Below are positions 7,801 through 9,308 of a stretch of 9,308 bases of DNA, piece by piece (position 1 is the first letter of the stretch; each line of letters opens with the position of its first letter). Source of the stretch: DAOUET01 sp034430155 (lineage in GTDB: Bacteria; Chloroflexota; Anaerolineae; Anaerolineales; UBA4823). Below the pieces are notes generated by a model. That model did no database searches. It was not told the origin of the DNA and saw only the letters and a program-made list of their open reading frames with translations. The stretch spans positions 1 through 9,308 of the forward strand of contig DAOUET010000033.1 in NCBI GenBank assembly GCA_034430155.1. The letters are read 5' to 3'. The position numbers were made by a program, and so were the translations under genes.

Positions 7801-8076
7801 TACGACGACCGGCGAGGCTGCCTGGGCGGCGATGTCAATCTGGGCTTCAGTGAACCATCGCTCCAGGGCGCTCTGCTTTTCAAACGCCGTCGAGAGCAGT
7901 TCCGCGGTGGCGGCGACCTGCAACCCGGCCCGGCTACCGGTGTAAGCCAGCGCTCCCAAGCCGACCAGCAGGGCCGCGCCGAACACCACCAGGATGAACG
8001 CGAGTTTGCCGGTGATGTTGAGATGGAGTTTCATGACCTGCGTCTCCACAGGCTGATCCCCAGCCAGATCAGTCAT
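4864..8076 (-). CDS. Membrane sensor histidine kinase: Cache-HAMP-PAS-PAS-GAF-HisKA-HATPase
   Basis: A 1070-aa inner-membrane sensor kinase. Membrane segment 1 is about residues 25-45. An outside-facing Cache-like sensor domain (about 46-305) follows, with FTDLLFIEAETGEVLAATDP typical of that fold. Membrane segment 2 is about 313-333, then HAMP (334-386), PAS (about 397-515), a second PAS (about 530-640), GAF (about 655-825), HisKA with H851 in SHDLQEPLR, and HATPase_c with N965 in the N box, DNGIGF at 995-1000 and GSGIGLAI at 1023-1030. It looks fully active. The input ligand cannot be predicted. The ATG at 8076 overlaps the stop of a receiver stub by 8 bases. ATG 8034 (MKLHLNITGK) has GGAG 9 bases upstream and gives a more usual membrane-anchor N-terminus, so it may be the true start. 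It is rich in G and C compared with the upstream gene. Confidence 0.95.
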   Translation of the reverse strand: MTDLAGDQPVETQVMKLHLNITGKLAFILVVFGAALLVGLGALAYTGSRAGLQVAATAELLSTAFEKQSALERWFTEAQIDIAAQAASPVVVEQAVILLSAAPGSPEALAVHERLIDEFQPIIGPEKAFTDLLFIEAETGEVLAATDPGEEGKFKENLSYFIQGKRELYVSEMYYSVTLGRPAMTAAAPVIAEDGRLLGVLAGRLDLDVMNTIINRRTGLRQTDDAFLTNAIGLLVTQPRFISDPGILQQTLKTEAVMRCIGGNSGVISADDYRGVTALISYRWLPERQVCLIVKIDQAEAFASSQSFGRTVTWISGLALVIAIALTIVLARIYTRPIRVLQTGVKRLGQGELDYCVAVKSNDEIGHQAAAFNEMVTSLEKQRTERKQAEEELRDSEEHLRFLVEGVRDYAIFMLDTAGRIVSWNPGAERITGYRAAEIIGQHFSYFFLADDVKRGKPEQELAIAMQEGHYQEEGWQVRKDGSQFMADVVTTALFDETGELRGFSNLTRDITERKQAEQALRHSHDLLDLTGQLSRVGGWELDVETQTLIWTEEVYRIHEVDPTTQLNVAEAINFYAPEARPAITAAIQAGIDSGTPWDLELPLITAQGQRIWVRAQGAAERQGGRTVRLYGAMQDVTERKRADEELRKNAERAAMLAEFSQNLAEVTGDSQATLDLVARRVTELIGDTTIIHLVSKDGLYLDPVANYHPDPASLEHIRELYASVRHGVNEGFAPRIFQTQQALLLPSITMEQIRATIEPRLWPLLDLHSVHSLIIAPLCSQGRITGLLSVMRTQPDNPYTPEDRDFLQDLVDRAALALSNARLFSDLQAYAAKLEQSNRDLQEFAYVASHDLQEPLRKVQAFSDRLAQKYGDALDETGRDYLKRMHDASQRMQTLLSDLLEFSRVASRAQSFTTVDLHAVVLDVISDLETRLVKTGGQVEVGELPTIEADPTQMYQLLQNLVGNALKFRHEERAPMIYVSGKTNGAECRIIVKDNGIGFDPQYLDRIFKPFQRLHNRQEYEGSGIGLAICRRIVERHSGSITATSTPREGSTFIVTLPIHQSKGDSSHV
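4881..4887 (-). promoter_or_regulatory. Ribosome binding site of receiver copy 1
   Basis: The minus strand reads AAAGGAG, ending 9 bases before the ATG at 4871, inside the 3' end of the kinase gene. It fixes the receiver start at 4871 rather than further upstream and fits translational coupling with the kinase. Confidence 0.7.
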
Positions 8077-8164
8077 CGGGATCGTCCTCGATGAGTAATA
8101 TCTTCAATTTCTCTTTCCTCATCTTTGCCATCCTGCCTCTCAAGCGGGTAATCTGTTCCTGCAT
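8069..8164 (-). pseudogene. Truncated receiver gene stub (31 codons)
   Basis: A short minus-strand frame from ATG 8164 to TGA 8071-8069 ends in KLKILLIEDDPDD-stop. That ending is the first beta strand and acidic pocket of a receiver domain, closely matching the start of the receiver-PAS kinase (VLLIEDDPDD) and the receiver pocket of the small regulators. The rest of the receiver, including the phosphoacceptor, is absent. The stop falls immediately after the DPDD motif, where the frame runs into the start of the big kinase (overlap ATGACTGA). It begins 20 bp after the receiver-MinD-like gene; internal ATGs 33 and 42 bases further in are alternative starts. It is best read as the 5' remnant of a lost response-regulator or hybrid-kinase gene, left by a recombination joint. 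It might still act as a leader peptide coupling translation into the kinase. Confidence 0.7.
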
Positions 8165-8184
8165 ATTTATCTTTAGAACAATCC

Positions 8185-9308
8185 TCAGTATGTAGATAAC
8201 TTATTAGCTATGTCACATAAAGCTTTCGCAGAGAAACTCTCGGGATTACTGACCACAATAGGCACTCCCCTACTCTGAGAAGCGATGAAGGCTTCCGGTG
8301 CTGGAGGTATGACCCCAATGATCTCACTCACCAGATGGGTTGTGATCTCCTCTAATCTAATCGACGCTGCAGGCTCGCGTCTTACGACCACCACACCCAC
8401 TTGGCTACCACCTACCCCCCAAGACGTTAGGAGTTCCTTAGTGACTTTTGCTGACAGCAAACAAGTTCGTTCTGGTTCAATAACTAATCCTACGAAATTA
8501 CAGCGTTGAATTGCTACCTGACTGGCTTCAGAAGGGTGACAGGGTAAATCCAGGATAATATAATCTGCTATCGAAGCGATGGTATCAATAATAGATTCTG
8601 CCTGTTGGGGTCCTAGCTCTCGAAATTCGTTCACCTTTTGCGGACCCAACAAGACCTTCAAACCAGAGGCGGTGTGGATTATTTGCGCGTTTAATTTCTG
8701 CTCATTGGTATGAACTCGATCTGGTTCAAGTGCTTCCATTATGTTCCTTTGAGAAGTTAAATTCAACTGAGCAGAAAATGTGCCGTAACTGGATCTAAGT
8801 TCTGCGACCACCACGCTCTTTCCCTTTCTAGCGAGCTCATGTGCAACATTAAGAGCAACGGTCGTTGTGCCGACTCCACCTTTCGCACCAATGAAGGCCA
8901 GAATAACGCCAATTTTTTGTGAAGTTGTCTGGCGAATCTGATGAAAGCGCTCCAAGAGACCTCTGACGCGGGCGACAAGCTCTTCTGGTATGATAGGTTT
9001 GGTAACGTATTCATCCGCGCCAGCCTCCAAGCCACTAATTTTGTCAGAGGATTGTCCCCTGGCGCTTAGAATGATGATGGGCAATTCAACTGCCTCAGGC
9101 CTCTCCCGAAGTTTTTTGCAAACTTCCAAACCGCTTATGTCTGGCAATATCACATCCAGGATAAGTAAATCCGGCTTCTCGGTTTGGACTTTGATTAAGG
9201 CTTCCGCCCCATTCTTTGCGACAACAATTTGATAGCCTTCAGCATTCAAGGTGTAACCAACCATGCGCAACAAATTCGGCTCATCATCAACAATCAGTAT
9301 CTTGGCGC
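8185..9308 (-). CDS. Receiver-MinD/CpaE-like ATPase (main part, joins 1-159)
   Basis: Joined with 1-159 this is a 381-aa protein. The receiver domain (about 9-128) has D15-D16, phosphoacceptor D59 (LLILDVILPD), S89 and K111-P112, all intact. A ParA/MinD-superfamily domain (about 140-381) follows: VILAFIGAKGGVGTTTVALN holds a deviant Walker A (K150 to T157), and YIILDLPCHPSEAS supplies the Walker B-like strand. In canonical MinD/ParA the loop is KGGxGKT; here the residue before the final Thr pair is Thr155 instead of the catalytic Lys. Such loss is known in the CpaE/TadZ branch, which localises type IV/Flp pilus assembly. That points to a positioning role rather than plasmid partition, and no parB or pilus gene is present to decide. 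The gene ends 20 bp before a receiver stub. It is richer in A and T than the neighbouring kinase (26 of 60 G+C at 8521-8580). Confidence 0.92.
   Translation of the reverse strand, partial: AKILIVDDEPNLLRMVGYTLNAEGYQIVVAKNGAEALIKVQTEKPDLLILDVILPDISGLEVCKKLRERPEAVELPIIILSARGQSSDKISGLEAGADEYVTKPIIPEELVARVRGLLERFHQIRQTTSQKIGVILAFIGAKGGVGTTTVALNVAHELARKGKSVVVAELRSSYGTFSAQLNLTSQRNIMEALEPDRVHTNEQKLNAQIIHTASGLKVLLGPQKVNEFRELGPQQAESIIDTIASIADYIILDLPCHPSEASQVAIQRCNFVGLVIEPERTCLLSAKVTKELLTSWGVGGSQVGVVVVRREPAASIRLEEITTHLVSEIIGVIPPAPEAFIASQSRGVPIVVSNPESFSAKALCDIANKLSTY
9172..9308. repeat. Terminal direct repeat, right copy
   Basis: Exact copy of 1-137. It covers codons for about residues 8-53 of the receiver-MinD-like protein, including the acidic pocket. 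The molecule should be read as continuing from 9308 to base 138. Confidence 0.95.

Noticed and set aside
8185..9308. Reading the MinD-like gene as a plasmid partition parA, implying a plasmid.
   Set aside because: It has a receiver fusion and a Lys-less Walker loop as in CpaE/TadZ, and there is no parB, parS-like repeat, rep gene or iteron set.
1..9308. CRISPR array, tRNA or rRNA genes, or phage genes.
   Set aside because: No regularly spaced repeats, no cloverleaf-like or rRNA-like stretches, and nearly all sequence is accounted for by signalling genes and the IS.

Overview
The window is almost entirely two-component and second-messenger signalling genes, all read from the minus strand, plus one plus-strand insertion sequence (IS). 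No taxonomic marker gene is present. The mix of multi-PAS/GAF membrane kinases, Rcp1-type stand-alone receivers, a receiver-MinD/CpaE-like fusion and a DDE transposase whose relatives I know mainly from Chloroflexota and Cyanobacteria suggests a Chloroflexota-like (perhaps Anaerolineae) environmental bacterium. That assignment is inference and of modest confidence.

Topology: bases 1-137 and 9172-9308 are identical, and one reading frame runs through the joint. The sequence is therefore either a closed circle of 9171 bp or one unit of a tandem array. No replication, partition-site, conjugation or phage gene is visible, so a classical plasmid is not supported.

Layout in transcription order (minus strand, treating the ends as joined): (1) receiver-MinD/CpaE-like ATPase, 381 aa, starting at 159, crossing the joint and ending at 8185; (2) a 31-codon stub of a receiver gene, 8164-8069; (3) a large membrane hybrid-sensor kinase (Cache-like sensor, HAMP, PAS, PAS, GAF, HisKA, HATPase), 8076-4864; (4) and (5) two tandemly duplicated Rcp1-type receivers, 4871-4416 and 4402-3902; (6) a receiver-GGDEF diguanylate cyclase, 3825-2860; (7) a receiver-PAS-histidine kinase, 2849-1395. 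Between (7) and (1) lies an IS (about 180-1413, plus strand) with a decayed transposase. Removing it at its TTAA duplication restores a kinase stop codon 3 bp before the ATPase start, so (7) and (1) were once directly coupled.

How they may work together: the membrane kinase senses a signal and probably phosphorylates one or both small receivers. The receiver-GGDEF protein gives a c-di-GMP output, and the receiver-MinD-like protein a possible localisation or pilus/polarity output. The second kinase carries its own receiver and may receive as well as send phosphate. None of the proteins has a recognisable DNA-binding output domain. Gene junctions are overlaps or short gaps (largest 76 bp), and I see no convincing promoter or terminator.

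Odd structure worth checking: the terminal repeat, the reconstructable IS insertion that replaced the kinase tail, the receiver stub at a sharp base-composition boundary, a 24-bp in-frame quasi-palindromic insertion in the GGDEF gene, and an Asp-to-Asn change in the acidic pocket of one duplicated receiver.
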